Assembly (NCBI RefSeq): GCF_954871325.1 | Contig: NC_088779.1 | Span: forward strand, 26,026,869 to 26,090,868 | Origin: Gordionus sp. m RMFG-2023 | Lineage: Eukaryota > Nematomorpha > Gordioida > Chordodea > Parachordodidae | Direction of reading: 5' to 3' | DNA length: 64,000 nt | In this document: piece after piece, positions 46,918-59,073 of the stretch | Layout of the letters: each line of letters starts with the position of its first letter | Numbering within the stretch: the first letter of the stretch is position 1 | Translations under genes and position numbers: made by a program | The notes under the pieces: generated by a model | Database searches by the model: none | What the model was told of the DNA's origin: nothing | The model's input: only the letters and a program-made list of their open reading frames with translations

Positions 46918-48218
46918 AATTGGATATGTGAAATGTTAATCAAAACATGTTAGATGCGTTAGTGAAGCATTATATTGAAGATTATTATTGGCCCTATGAT
47001 TAAAATCTGTTAAGGTTTTATGCATGCAACATATTTACCATTGGTGGCGGTTATGCCATGTAAACACTAATTGAAGTCCTATGAAGAATATTTAAAGCTA
47101 TGGAATTATTTTCATCCTCAAGATTAGATATTTTGTTAATTATGTACTTCCAACTTATAAAATTTATAATTATAACATGAATCTTATCTTATATACATTA
47201 GAATCATCGTCAGTACATAGATAGTTACATCTAAAGAAAGGTTTTGGTCCTAATTATGGACATATATAGATCTGTAATGATCTTGCATTTGTGAATCCCT
47301 TAGTTACACCTAAAGAAAGGTTTTGGTACCTGTGGAACCCTAATTATGGACATGTTTTTAGAACTGTAATGATATTGCATCTATAAATCTCTTTTAAGAA
47401 AGTAGCATTTATTAAATATAATGTAGATAAATACATCTTTTTTTACACATATACCTTTAAACTGGAATAGTTACATTTGATCTATTTTAACTTTGTTGTG
47501 TATATCAGATAGATCTAAATGACCACACAATTTGGTTATTGAACATTTCATTCCACTCTTGATTATACATAGAATAATTCTTTATAAGGATTAAAAGACA
47601 TGCAATTTTATATTGAAATTTTTTATTCCACTTACTAAGTATAAAAATAACCATACAATTAGATTTATTATAATATTCTACACTTCCCTTTGCAATTATA
47701 AGTTTACTTACACATATACCTTCCAAACTGGAATGGTTACATTTGATCTATTTTAAATTGTTGAGTATATCAGATCCAAAGTTAAGTGAAGGGTCACAAC
47801 AATTAGATATATTGAATTCCTTATTTTTGTAAATATAAGAACCAAAAGATCACACAATTAGGTTATTGAACATTTCATTCCACTCATGATTGTATATATC
47901 TACATCCTTTTGTAATTTATAAGAGCAAAGGATCATCTAAAACTAAATATTTTTATCACACTCAATTCCCTTAGAAGCCTAAATGGTTACATTAAATTGA
48001 ACATAGACTATGATTACTGTATTGTATGGGTTGAATCATTAATAAAAAAATAAAACTATATCTACTGTTCAGGCAAATTTTTTTATTTTAATCATATTTA
48101 TTTACAGATTCTATGAACATTAAATCTCAATAGTGATAGTAATCATCAAAACTTACATTAAAGAATTTAAACTTAAAATCAGCCATCACCCACCTATAAA
48201 GTAATTAAATTATACTGT
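46918..48218. repeat. ELP3 upstream region with diverged tandem repeats
   Basis: The first ~300 bp upstream of the ELP3 ATG must hold its promoter; no motif could be fixed. Positions 47220-47400 contain two copies (period about 80) of CTAAAGAAAGGTTTTGGT with CCTAATTATGGACAT. Positions 47440-47780 and 47700-47960 repeat CACATATACCTT / GGTTACATTTGATCTATTTT and GAACATTTCATTCCACTC. The 73-codon minus ORF at 47505-47726 lies in this repeat. Confidence 0.5.
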
Positions 48219-48440
48219 AGTTTTTGGGTATAGGCTCTTTTTTACCCCACTCTTTTTTACTAAGCCTATAGAGGTTTAAGCAGCTTTTTTCGAAAAGTTG
48301 CGCCTACAAGTACGTGCGGCTTGCCCACAAACGTGTGAAGGGCTCCTCATTTTTCTTCCCCTAATTAACTATCCAGTTTGATGGGTTTTGAGGAAAACCT
48401 AGCGTAGCTCTGTTGTCCCACAACTAGAGGGCGAAAATGC
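48219..48440. other. Unexplained GC-balanced island
   Basis: It begins with a possible hairpin (GGGTATAGGCT facing AAGCCTATAG, about 48229-48274) and continues with unusually balanced sequence. The minus strand about 48341-48270 opens as TFVGKPHVLVGATFRKK before a stop. It could be a structured RNA, an exon relic or a conserved element; I recognise no family. Confidence 0.25.
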
Positions 48441-48611
48441 TTTTATCACGTATCACGTATTGGCCCTATTCTCGTATCAGCTATTGACAATGGAATGGGT
48501 TTATGTATGATAATAGGTAATGTCTAAGGGAGAATCTTCAAATTGGGATTTGTTTATTTTTCATTTAGATATTGTCAAATTTGATTATAGTATATACTCA
48601 AAAAATTGTGA

Positions 48612-48700
48612 TTTTCGGTAAGTGTCTGTGACCTAATCGAAAGAGCTTCGGTTGCCAAGCCGATAATTCATTTAATTCAATAAAGATCATTCTTTTTTCT
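48612..48700 (+). ncRNA. tRNA-like sequence, probably SINE or pseudogene
   Basis: TGACCTAATCGAAAGAGC resembles a tRNA A box. TCGG..CCGA around a TTGCCAAG loop resembles an anticodon stem (GCC possible). The T arm (AATTCAATAAAG) does not fit a functional tRNA. Confidence 0.3.
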
Positions 48701-49389
48701 GAAGCCAACTTGGTGATTCCATCCTAGGGGGGGGGGTTGATATATAGTAGATCGACTCAAACATCTTATTCCTTAAATAAGTAGCTCTCATTGCATTTTA
48801 ATATATTTTGCAGAGTTGTTAAAAGATCGAATCAAAAGATCGACGATCCTGGATTCGATCGCAAATTTGTCAATTTTACGATTTATGATTCTGATTTAAA
48901 TTGAGGATCGAGATCGATATCATTTTGTTTAAAATTCGATCCCGATCTTTTTAAAAATTAATTTTTTACTTAAAAAGCAATTAATAAAATAAAAATTTTG
49001 AAAATTAAATTAAAATATTATTTTTTAAAAAAATATCCATCTTCATATTTTATTCCATTATCAACTTCCATTCCACCATTTATTTTATACATATATTTAT
49101 TCAGGCGCGTACGCAGCGGGGAAAGCTAAAAAATGCAGATGTCGGATATATTTTTCAAAAATATTATTGTTTATATTAATTATATTTGTTAATATTTATT
49201 CCTATCTCATATTAAATATTTAATTACATTTATTATCACATTTATCTACTAAGTTATTTTATCAATTAATTTCGATTTTAAGTTTTCCGGCGTAATATTT
49301 ACTTATTATTTTCAAATTTTAGTGGCGTAACATTTATCTACCATTTTCAAATTTATAGTCAAATAATAATTATTTATGAAACTTCTTGT

Positions 49390-50665
49390 CCATCAGGGAA
49401 AAAGAAATTGCAATCTTGTCCAACGAGATAGAGTCTCTGCCATCAAGCAGTAACAGCTTTTAAGGAGTTAGAAGAGCCAATTATTTGCTATTACTGAAAT
49501 ATCACAATGGCCTGAAAGAAATATTTCCTCAGAAGGGAGAAAATTATTGGATTCAAAGCTTATTCCAAATTTTATTTCTCATTAGAATGTATTATTTAAT
49601 TATACAAGTATTACTTTTCAAAAACATGACATTGACTTGATTAAGAAGATGAGAATAGCGGAGAGCATTTTATCAGAACTCAAGGAAATTAGGGCTAATG
49701 TTGATGAAGAATTTCATATTTTATATTTTATTTAATATTTGTCTCCCTCGACTTGTAACAAGGCAGGCTCATCGTTAAAACATTAATATAGGATCAGTAG
49801 AAGAGTATATCTTAAATACAGATACATTTATAACCCAAATAAATGAATTTTTAATTCATCCTGCAGCACTTACTAATCTGCAAATATTACTTCCACAAAA
49901 GCCTTCCTAATCTTTTTCAGATGGTGATAGAAAAAAAAATATTTGTTAGATTTTTATTATGAAGATGTTAAAGTATCTTATGATGCCTTATTAGCTGAAT
50001 AACTATGTTTATAAGATTAACTATGGTTGATATAGTCCCAGCTATGGATGCTCTGCATTATTTCAAACATATTTTAGATTAAATTCCCAATGTATTAAAA
50101 GGGTTTATAAACTCTTCCCATTAGTAAACTAAGGAGAGAACATTCTCTTTTTTAAGAAGAATAACAGAGGCCTGCAGAAGTACCATTTGCAGGGCACGGC
50201 CCGGATTTTTTTAAAAGATTTTTTACCGCATGGCCTGGATTTTTTTTAAAAATTTTCAGACCCGGTCCAGCTTTTTTAAAAAAAATTTTTAGGCCCGACT
50301 CGGCTTTTTTTAAAATAAAATTTTCAGGCCCGGCCTTGATTTTTTAAAAATAAATTATACTTATTTTTGATTTTTATAGCTAATAATAACGATTTCAAAT
50401 ATAAGCTGTTTTAAAAAATACAGCTCGGATTGGGTGTTTTTTTAAAAAAATTTCGGGCCCGGCCCGGGTACATGTAAAAAAATTAAAATACTGTACGGCT
50501 TGGGGGCCGGGCCTGCAAGTCTCTGAAAAACATACCAAGAAGTACAACATCTGAAAGTAGATTGAAAGGTTTGGATGTGAATATTCATAGGCATTCGACG
50601 ACAAGCAAGGATGAGATAATTGAAAAATTAGCTCAATCACAACGAAGATTGAATTTTACATCGTA
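49390..50665 (+). pseudogene. Decayed hAT transposase of element B
   Basis: Pieces in several frames: LIKKMRIAESILSELKEIRA; then PRLVTRQAHR and VEEYILNTDTFITQINEFL with LLPQKPS, which is the hAT arrangement RpR..RQ.HR..N....EEYy...; then KLRRERTFSFLRRIT of the dimerisation domain; and, beyond the inserted MITE, RSTTSESRLKGLDVNIHR with EIIEKLAQSQRRLNF. Many stops and frameshifts; the start is not recoverable. The family fit (TTF-type/ZMYM-like hAT) is from motif memory. Confidence 0.65.
50165..50525. mobile_element. GGCCCGG-type MITE nested inside hAT element B
   Basis: Starts CAGAGGCCTGCAGAAGTACC and ends (reverse complement) CAGAGACTTGCAGGCCCGGC, as in the 17359 copy. It splits the hAT B dimerisation-domain sequence, so it is the youngest of three nested insertions. 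Its target duplication is not clear. The 81-codon minus ORF across it is incidental. Confidence 0.8.
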
Positions 50666-51029
50666 AATATATAACATACAAAATTCAATTATTCCTAAGA
50701 AACTTTTTGTATAAAGGCTCAAAAAATTCAAATTTCTATTTTGGGTCATTTAAGTGATTCTTTACATATAATTTTTTTATAATTCACATTAATTTAAAAT
50801 TGTGTATTAGAAATAGTTATTAGTCCTAATAAATTTATGCTTGATATTTTTAAAAAACAATATATTTCTTAAAAAATTTTATTATCCCCCCCCCCCCCCC
50901 GGACCAAATTCCTGCGTATGCGCCTGTATTTATTCATTTCCTAAATTTTACGAGATTTAGAGCTCTTACAAGTTATTTAATATAAATTTATAATAATATA
51001 TTAATATTTATTTTAATAGGTAAATGTAA

Positions 51030-54000
51030 ATGTCCATTATAGATTTAGAAGATTCTATTGTTGATGTAACAGCAGATATAAGTGAGAATGAGAATCTTTT
51101 ACCATTTTTGAAATTACGTAAGTATTTTATTTTATGTGAAATGGATGAAAGCAACTCTTATAATATGATCAGCACCAAATGCCGTCTCTGTAAGAAGATA
51201 ATATCATCTTCCAAAATATCATCCTCGAACTTAAAGAGACATTTACAAGTAATTCTTTTAAATTTTTTTTATTTGATAATCTTAATGTCAACATGTTTAA
51301 ATTTAATTTATTACATTCCTGAGTTGAGCAGGTCCTACAGAAATAGAATCTAGATACAGATTCTTTATAAAAAAAATGAATTATTAGATACAGTATAATT
51401 AATAAAATATTTGATGAAGAGACTTGGTTTTGTTATTTATATATAATAATTAGGCATTTATTTTTTAATATTACTATTATATTAGTTTAATTTTCAAAAG
51501 AAGAGTATTTATAAAAAATGTAAGTGTAATAACTAATAATTAAGTCTTTATAATGTATTTTGACTTTCTTTATTATAATTAAAACATTCAATTCAATGTT
51601 ATTTGTATTGAACTTAGCAATGTTTCACCAAAAGAAAAATAAATATCTATTCTAGTATTTCTTTATTATAATATGTTAAATCTAATCAATTAATATTATA
51701 TTTTCAGTTTGAGCTTGATTATATAATCCTCTTGACAACATTTTTCGGGCTTTTTTTATTAATATATTTTGAATTGAAAGTATTTTTTGTATCATTTGAC
51801 TCAATCCATAAGTTCTTAAATGTCAAAAAGCCTCATTATATTCATAATAGGAATATATTTTATCAAAATCTTTGGCCCATTTTATCTTGGGCAACTTTTA
51901 ATAATGATAGACAATATTGTAAACTTAAATTTTTGAGATAACCTACCCCCTTTTAACCACTACATACTTTAATATGTTTAACAAAATTTGTTGAACCCTT
52001 TATCAATATTTTGTTTATATGGGTTTTACATTCAGCCTGTAAATTGTTTTTTTTTAACTTTAAATTTCCATATAAAATTTTAAAAATGAAATTTGATTCA
52101 GAAGAAGTTATTTTCATCTTTTATAAAGAAAAAGCACAGTGAATTTAAAAATGAGATTGGTTCTGGTTGCAAATCCAGACAATCTAAATTAAATTTTAAC
52201 AATCTAAACATTCCAGCTGTATCGCAAAAAACAGCAGACAAGGTTATCATAGATTTTATTATTGACACCTTCCTGTCTCTGGTTGATAATCCTTCATTTG
52301 AAAAATTGATTAAACTTTTTCTCCTGCGACAAAAATTATTTGTCGCCAAACACTGGGCAGCAGGATATCTACTTCCTTCTATTTTCTGAAGTTTCTTATG
52401 TATGCATCACTGCTGATTGTTGGAGTGGTCATCGAAGGTATATTATATTTATATGAATTTTATAATGTTTATTTTATTAGGGCTTTTATTGGACTTACTG
52501 CACATTGGCTGGATCCGTTAACCCTCAAGAGAAGGTCAGCCGCTTTGGCACTGAGGAGGATAATTGGGAGGCAAACATATGATGTTTTGGCCAACGAAAT
52601 CATGGGTATCCACAAGTTCTATAAAATTCATAATAAGGTGGTGAAGATGGTGACTGACAATGGAACCAACTTTGTCAAGGCATTTAAGTAATATTTATAT
52701 TTAGCAAAAAATATTTAAATAAATTTATTTTTTCTAGAGTTTTTGGAGAATGAAGAAGATAGTATTGAGGATATGGAATTGATAAATTTGGATGACATAT
52801 TATCCGTTGATGACTCAATTATTCCTACTATCAGCCTAGCAAAACATCAACGTTGTTGTTGCCATAATCTTAACCTTAATGCAACAACAGATGCAAAGAT
52901 GGCAAATAGTAATCTCAATTATAAACGAATATCTAGATCCACTTTTGCAAAATGTTTTGCTTTAGTTAATAAACAAAATATGTCGTCAAAAATGGCAGAT
53001 ATTTTATTGGAGAAATTGGGAAGATATTTAATAGCTCCCAACAAGACAAGATGGAATTTTATTTTTATTACCAATCCATGAAATTAATAGATAAGATGCT
53101 TTCTGAAAAGTTTTCAGAAGTAGAACAAGTATGTGATCAAATTGGATTTGCAATGTTTAGGCAAGAGGAATGTTTTTTTGTTAAAGAGTATGCAACAGTA
53201 ATACAATGATATTCTCTAAATAAATTTAAATTTTATAGGGTATGGAACCTTTGGCGATCTCGTTAAAAATCTTGGAATGGGAGGATAGTACGGAGCAGGG
53301 ATATTTAACTCCCGTTCTATCGATATTGATAGATAAATTAACGAAATTTAGCTTCCTGTGGTATTGTCAGCCCCTTGTAGATAGTGTTCCTAGAGGTATT
53401 GATAAAAGGTAATATTTTTTTATGCAATTATTTTATATTATCAGATATCTGCAAAATATATTAAAAAATTGCAAAGATCTGGCAAATTTAGTAAAATATT
53501 TTTAACAGGCCAGTTCTACTAAACCTCTGATATCTTGTAAAATATTAATGTGCCTTTGAAGACATTAAAAATTTATTAGATTATTTGAATTTTAAGCTAA
53601 TATTTTGATTAATATTCGTTGTAAATAAATTACAATGTTAATTTCTTTGTATATTAAGTATTAAGTTTACATTTAATCAATATTTATGATATGACCCAAA
53701 TATAAATAAATACCATACAGATGATGTGCCAGACTTGACTGTAAAATTTAAAAGGGTTAGGTTTTGCAGATACTTGATTTGATTTATATGAATAAAATGA
53801 ACACTTATTTAATAATAAATTAATTATCATTTCATAATATAGATTTCCTTCACTGTATGAAGACAGTAACATTTTGGCAGCCATGATTCACCCTAAATTT
53901 AAACTTAATTGGCCTTATATTAATCTGCCACAAAATATGATGGTAAAAGAAAGATTAGTTGCCCATTTAGAAAATATGCAGGAACAACCATATGCGGATA

Positions 54001-54293
54001 CCTCAAATGAATGTATGGATGACATTGATGCTTTTTTTGGGAAAAATAATGTACAAAATGCTTGTTCCGTTAAAAATTTTTTTTATTCAAATGATGATTC
54101 CATGAATATTTTTAATACTTATATTAATTTTAAAAAAATATTTATTGAATATAATACACCTTTGCCATCAGGCGCTCCTGTGGAGTGCTTGTTTAGTAAA
54201 GTTAAACATGTTCTAAATGAAAGACGCGGATGTTTAAATGATGATAATTTAGAAAAAAATTTATTATTAAAAGCTAATTTTAATTATAAATAA
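51030..54293 (+). pseudogene. hAT transposase (BED finger) of element A, frame-broken
   Basis: Segments in order: 51030-51248, BED zinc finger (CRLC ... SSNLKRHLQ); 52102-52437, linker then the first catalytic strand ITADCWSGHRR; 52481-52687, AFIGLTAHWLDPLTLKRRS ... VTDNGTNF; 52740-53197, acidic stretch, the CCCHNLNL Cys/His site and KTRWN; 53239-53408; 53843-54293, last catalytic region and the hATC dimerisation domain (NTPLPSGAPVECLFSKVK). Introns at 52438-52480 (43 bp) and 53198-53238 (41 bp) are GT..AG and tiny. Damage: frameshifts near 52383 and 53060, and a phase clash across 52688-52739. Fairly young but unlikely to work. Confidence 0.85.
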
Positions 54294-54574
54294 ATATATT
54301 ATAATTGTTATATTTAATATTCAATTACAATAAATTTCTACCATATTTAATTTATTTTTATATTAGTTAATTTTGCATCGGTTATATTATATTATTATTC
54401 AATTACAATAAATTTATAACATATATTAGTTGATTTTGCATCGGTCAGAAATTTCCTTCAGAAATTTAAATAGAAAAAAAAGGTTGATCCTGGATTTCGA
54501 TCCTCTTTTTTTGAAAAGATCGTGATCGGGATTCGATCGTTTTATAAAGATCGGTTAACAAGCCTGATATTTTG

Positions 54575-55599
54575 ATAGTGTTAATCAAATAGGGTTGTTA
54601 TTTAGAAAATTGCAATATGATGACTTGGCACTTAGGAAAAGAATCTACAACTAAAAAAATAATTTTTCCTCTAAAAAAAGAAAAATACTAACGCAATTTT
54701 TATGCCTTGTTTCATATAAATACAAATATATTTGCCAGTACTTATGTTCAAATCTAATATTAGGCAATCATTCTATTTAATTTATATTTAGGAAATGTAT
54801 ATGTGTTTTTAAACCTATATTATATCTCAAAAGTTGATTTACAATTTGAAAACTGGGCCCGTAAATTAACTTTAAATATTTTAACATTGAAAATAGTAAT
54901 CAACTCGGCTCTAAGCATGAAAGCGGAAACTGAATTTAAAGGTAAACAAAATTTTCAATGCCCGAACCTCTAAATTGATCTATCTAATATAATTTAGGGA
55001 AATAACTACTAATATTAAATTTGTACCTTTATACAAATATTTTCAGATAAATCAGAAGATTTCTATCCTTCATTTGATTTTTATAAGTTACTGATTGTTG
55101 AACTGCAATATCATAAAAAATCTTCAAATGATAAAATTCATCATCTCTGCTATTTAGTATCTTAACAATCATTTTATATTAATTTTTTAAAAAAAATATT
55201 AGATTAAATAGGTAATGCTTTAAACTGTAATTCAATATTTTTTAGGTAAACAATTATCAACCTTAGGCAGAAAATTATCTCATGTTAAATTTTAGAATTA
55301 ATAGACCAAGAAATATCTTTCAAGGAAGTAATGATCTTATAGATCGCATCGGGGGAAAATAATAGGCCATTTCAGAAACTATAAGAAGTTAAAGTTAATT
55401 TTATAAATATATATATAATTTATTTTATTATAATGTTTGCGAAAAATATAAATTACGCAGAAATAATTAAGAATGAGATAATTTTTTTAGAAATAAATAT
55501 TGTATAAACCAGGAGATGGAAGTAAACTTTTTTATCCTAGTTATTTTTAAAATATAATTGCTTAGTTACCTTTGATTATTAATTTGGCTTTTAAAAAAC
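54575..55599. other. Intergenic, nothing recognised
   Basis: AT-rich, no exon-like frame or repeat family seen. Confidence 0.4.
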
Positions 55600-57310
55600 T
55601 AAGATACCTAGTAAAACTTTTGGAGGATTGCTTGGATGGTTAAACTAAGTTTCAAATAGTTTTGATGTGGGTTAAGATTTTAGGTCTTTAGCAGTTTGTT
55701 ACTTTACGAAGAATTTTGTTTAATATGCTACGACGTAGGCTCTTACTTAGTTTTGAATATCTTTACTTTTTGCTGCACAGTAATGGGGTGGTATATTTTG
55801 CCATTTGAAATTAATAACTTAATCCTCAAGACTTTCGGGTTTTTATTCCTATCATAGCTATGGTACTTGAGTTTGAGTTGCGTATAGTGGAGCCATTGAC
55901 TTTGAGTGGTTGGCGTTGTTTACCTTTGTGAGGCTCGGGTTAGTTAGAATTTTGCTACTTATAGATTTTTGATGTTTTATTATACTACTCGGACATGAGT
56001 AGTTTAACAGTAAGCTGTCTCGACTAGAGTTATTAGCCTCTTATGTTGTAGCTGCAGAGAAATGATATTAATTTCGATCCTCACGACTTTGGATTACTTG
56101 TCTATTCATGTTACTTTTGAGTGAAGTATTGTAAGTCCTTTGGGTTTGAGTATTTAAGCTTTGTCGGGGATAAGCTTTGACAGGGTCAACAGCATCGGCT
56201 TGAGAAAGAAAGAAAAAAGAAAGTCTCTTAGCTTGTAGCTGCAGAGAAATGTGGTGGGAAGTTTAGGCTTTTGAGTTATTTAACTTCGATCCTCACGACT
56301 TTGAGTAACTTGATGCTTAACATGGATTTTCATGACGGGTTACTCTTTTATATCAGACTCCGTATAGAATTTTTCGAATAGTGAAACCCTTGACACTGTG
56401 TAGTTAAGATTTGAAGTGCCAAACCTTGTAAAATTATTGAACAATTTTTCTACCTTTTTTTCGATACATTGTTTTCCGTTACCTTCTATCTGTGTGAGTT
56501 GTTTATCATTGCTTTCTACCTTTTTTTCGATACATTGTTTTCCGTTATCTTCTATCTGTGTGAGTTGTTTATCATTGCTTTCTATCTTATAGTTCTACAT
56601 TTAAATTGTTTATTAATTTTCTAATTTGCTCTTAATATTTGTTGCTTAGCTAAACATGTTTAGATTTGACGTGGTTGCATGTTACCTCTGCTTTGCTATT
56701 TTGCAATATTTCCAGGCATTTAATGGCTTGCTTAGCTCTGTGTAGTTAGCTTTAAGTTTCTCATTTAGCTCCTCATTCATTAAATAGTAAGTTATGGCAT
56801 TTGAGTAGTTACTTCGAACTACATCATTTTGGTTAATTGTTTATTACTATCTCGGCTTTGGTAATTAGCTCTGAGTTGCCTATAGGATAATTATTTGCTT
56901 TAAATGGTTTAACTTTGAGTTGCTATGTGGGAAGCTAAGATTCGTGTAGCTTTTATATGGGTTAATTATTTAAGTTGCTTAGCATTTTGAATATTTTCGA
57001 AGAATTTATTTTGCTAAACTATGTTGTTTAACTTTGATTTTTGAGTTACTAAGTTTTGTGAGGCTGTTTAGAGTAATATCATTAAATGTTTAAAGTTGCT
57101 TAGTCAAACATACTTTTAGATTTTATGTTGCAGTTGTGTATTACCTTCTTCGTTATTTTGCTATACTTCTAGGATTTTGGCTTAGCTTGGCTCTGTTTAG
57201 TTGGTTTAAAATTATTTAGCCTTTCGCTGCTCATTCATGGAATAGTTTATTTTAGCATTTGAGTTGATTAACCTTGAACCTCACCTGTTTATTCATTTAG
57301 CTCCAATTAG
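55600..57310 (+). repeat. T/G-skewed degenerate repeat block
   Basis: The + strand is rich in TTTGAGTTGCTTAG-like words and poor in C. Imperfect long repeats occur: GCTGCAGAGAAATG with TTCGATCCTCACGACTTT at about 56050 and 56230; a 66-bp tandem at 56450 and 56516 (CTACCTTTTTTTCGATACAT); and about 170-bp units at 56640-56810 and 57090-57270. The block resumes at 59074-59480 beyond the LTR element. No ORF over 60 codons; possibly a decayed satellite. Confidence 0.55.
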
Positions 57311-57314
57311 TATT

Positions 57315-59068
57315 TGTTGTAATATTCAAATTAGTTAAAGAAAAATGAATAAAAAAAAGATTTATTATTCAGATTAAATAAAGTTCAAGATTATTTCAGT
57401 TTGTCTTTTATGTAAATTAATATGATAGAAAAGTATATATAATCGGAAATATTTTACTTAAAAAAGAGAAGAGGATGATGTTTCGAACTTAATTTTTTTA
57501 TTTTAATTTTTATTATTTTAATTTTTATTATTTTAATTTTTATTATTTTAATTTTTTTTAATTAATTTAGTTTGATTATATTTTTAACTTATGATTTAAT
57601 AAAGATTTAGTATCATGTTATTTTAACCTTTCTTATTTGACAACGATTTTAATCTCTCAATCCTTCTAAAAACATCAAAATGTTACAATGATGTTGGAGA
57701 GTGGAGGCGACAGGGCAATTTCAACAATTCAGTCTAATTAACTCTCCCACTAGCCTCAGCAATATAAATATCAATACCATATTGGTTCAGTGGTGTCTTG
57801 CAGCGATTGATCCAGGCTTTAGAAGATCAAAAGTCAGTCTAATTAACTCTGAAAAGAGATTCTAAATAAAGGGGGAAGGGGATGTATGAGATGACTATCG
57901 ACACTAAGACAAAGAATGAGAGCAATAAAACAATGGTATCAATATTAATGGTCGTATTTCGGAGAATTAGTCGTTTAGCTAAAAAGAATGCGTCACAAGA
58001 GATCGTTATACGTACAAGTGATCGATGTAGCTAAAAGAATTTCGTTATAAATTTTTATTAAAGATATACGGTTGACTGTTATTTAAGTTGATAATATTTA
58101 GCAAAATATCAGGTTGTTGATTAACCAAAAAATCTTCATAAAGAGAAACGGCTTTTCGTCATTAGAAAATTTATGCCGCAATCGAGCTCAATTAGAGATC
58201 GGATTTTTATTTTGGATCAAAAGATAGAAGAAATCATATCGTATAAGAGATCATAAGGCAAAGTGGATATCTGGACAAGCGACTAGGTAGAACAAGTAAT
58301 CAAGACCAGGATGCAATCGTTAATCGTTGACAAATTATCGCCAATTGCTTATCAAAACTTTAGTATAGGATACAAAATCGATGATCTTAGAAACAAGAAT
58401 TCGTGAAAACAATCGTTAATCGCAGATCAAGCATCGCCTATCGTTGACCGAGATAAAGCACTTATCATTAGTTAAAAGAGAAGAACGTTAGAAACACAAA
58501 AGATTAAAATAATTTAACAGGAGAAAAGATGGGGTATAGATAATCGTTGACTAGCAATCGTGAATCGTTTAAAAGCATGCAATCAATACCAGACGAAGGC
58601 AAGAAACAGAATCTACCGGTGAGAAGAAGTAATCGAATACATACCACGACTATTGGTCTTTCGCAGAATGTGGGGGCTAATCTAAGTGGAAGGGTGTTGT
58701 AATATTCAAATTAGTTAAAGAAAAATGAATAAAAAAAAGATTTATTATTCAGATTAAATAAAGTTCAAGATTATTTCAGTTTGTCTTTTATGTAAATTAA
58801 TATGATAGAAAAGTATATATAATCGGAAATATTTTACTTAAAAAAAGAGAAGAGGATGATGTTACGAACTTAATTTTTTTATTTTAATTTTTATTATTTT
58901 AATTTTTATTATTTTAATTTTTATTATTTTAATTTTTTTTAATTAATTTAGTTTGATTATATTTTTAACTTATGATTTAATAAAGATTTAGTATCATGTT
59001 ATTTTAACCTTTCTTATTTGACAACGATTTTAATCTCTCAATCCTTCTAAAAACATCAAAATGTTACA
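57315..59068 (+). mobile_element. Young non-autonomous LTR retroelement without ORFs
   Basis: Two direct repeats, 57315-57687 (373 bp) and 58695-59068 (374 bp), start TGTTGTAATATTC and end AATGTTACA. I see one substitution and one 1-base indel between them. The 5-bp target duplication GTATT flanks the unit (57310-57314 and 59069-59073). Each LTR has a TATATATAA (57434 in the 5' copy) and an AATAAA (57598). A purine tract AAGTGGAAGGG (58684-58694) precedes the 3' LTR, and a possible primer-binding TGGAGGCGACAGGG lies at 57702. The 1.0-kb interior has no ORF of note, so mobility needs another element's proteins. Confidence 0.92.
57688..58694 (+). repeat. Interior of the LTR element with CGTTAATCGTTGAC-like words
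   Basis: Recurring short words at about 58310-58340 (AATCGTTAATCGTTGACA), 58410-58450 (CAATCGTTAATCGCAG, CTATCGTTGACC) and 58540-58570 (GATAATCGTTGACTAGCAAT). There is no Gag or Pol homology in any frame. The words could form structured RNA for packaging, which is an inference. Confidence 0.5.
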
Positions 59069-59073
59069 GTATT

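Larger units (their letters stand above)
49102..50926 (+). mobile_element. hAT element B nested in hAT element A
   Basis: Ends CAGGCGCGTACGCAGCGGGG and (reverse complement) CAGGCGCATACGCAGGAATT are inverted repeats, flanked by the exact 8-bp duplication TATTTATT (49094-49101 and 50927-50934). These ends resemble hAT elements of the CAGGGGCGTA type that carry TTF-type zinc-finger transposases. It contains a decayed transposase and itself holds a MITE at 50165-50525. A long C-run sits just inside the right end. Confidence 0.9.
48811..54566 (+). mobile_element. hAT element A (outer element of a nested set)
   Basis: Ends CAGAGTTGTTAAAAGATCG and (reverse complement) CAGGCTTGTTAACCGATC are terminal inverted repeats. 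The exact 8-bp duplication ATATTTTG at 48803-48810 and 54567-54574 fixes the boundaries (5756 bp). Both subterminal regions are crowded with GATCG words, likely transposase-binding sites. It carries a BED-finger hAT transposase (51030-54293) and was invaded by hAT element B at 49102-50926. Its end TTGTTAA resembles the MITE family at 44720, which may be related. Confidence 0.92.

Noticed and set aside
52098-52349. Minus-strand 83-codon ORF
   Set aside because: Antisense to hAT transposase exon 52102-52437.
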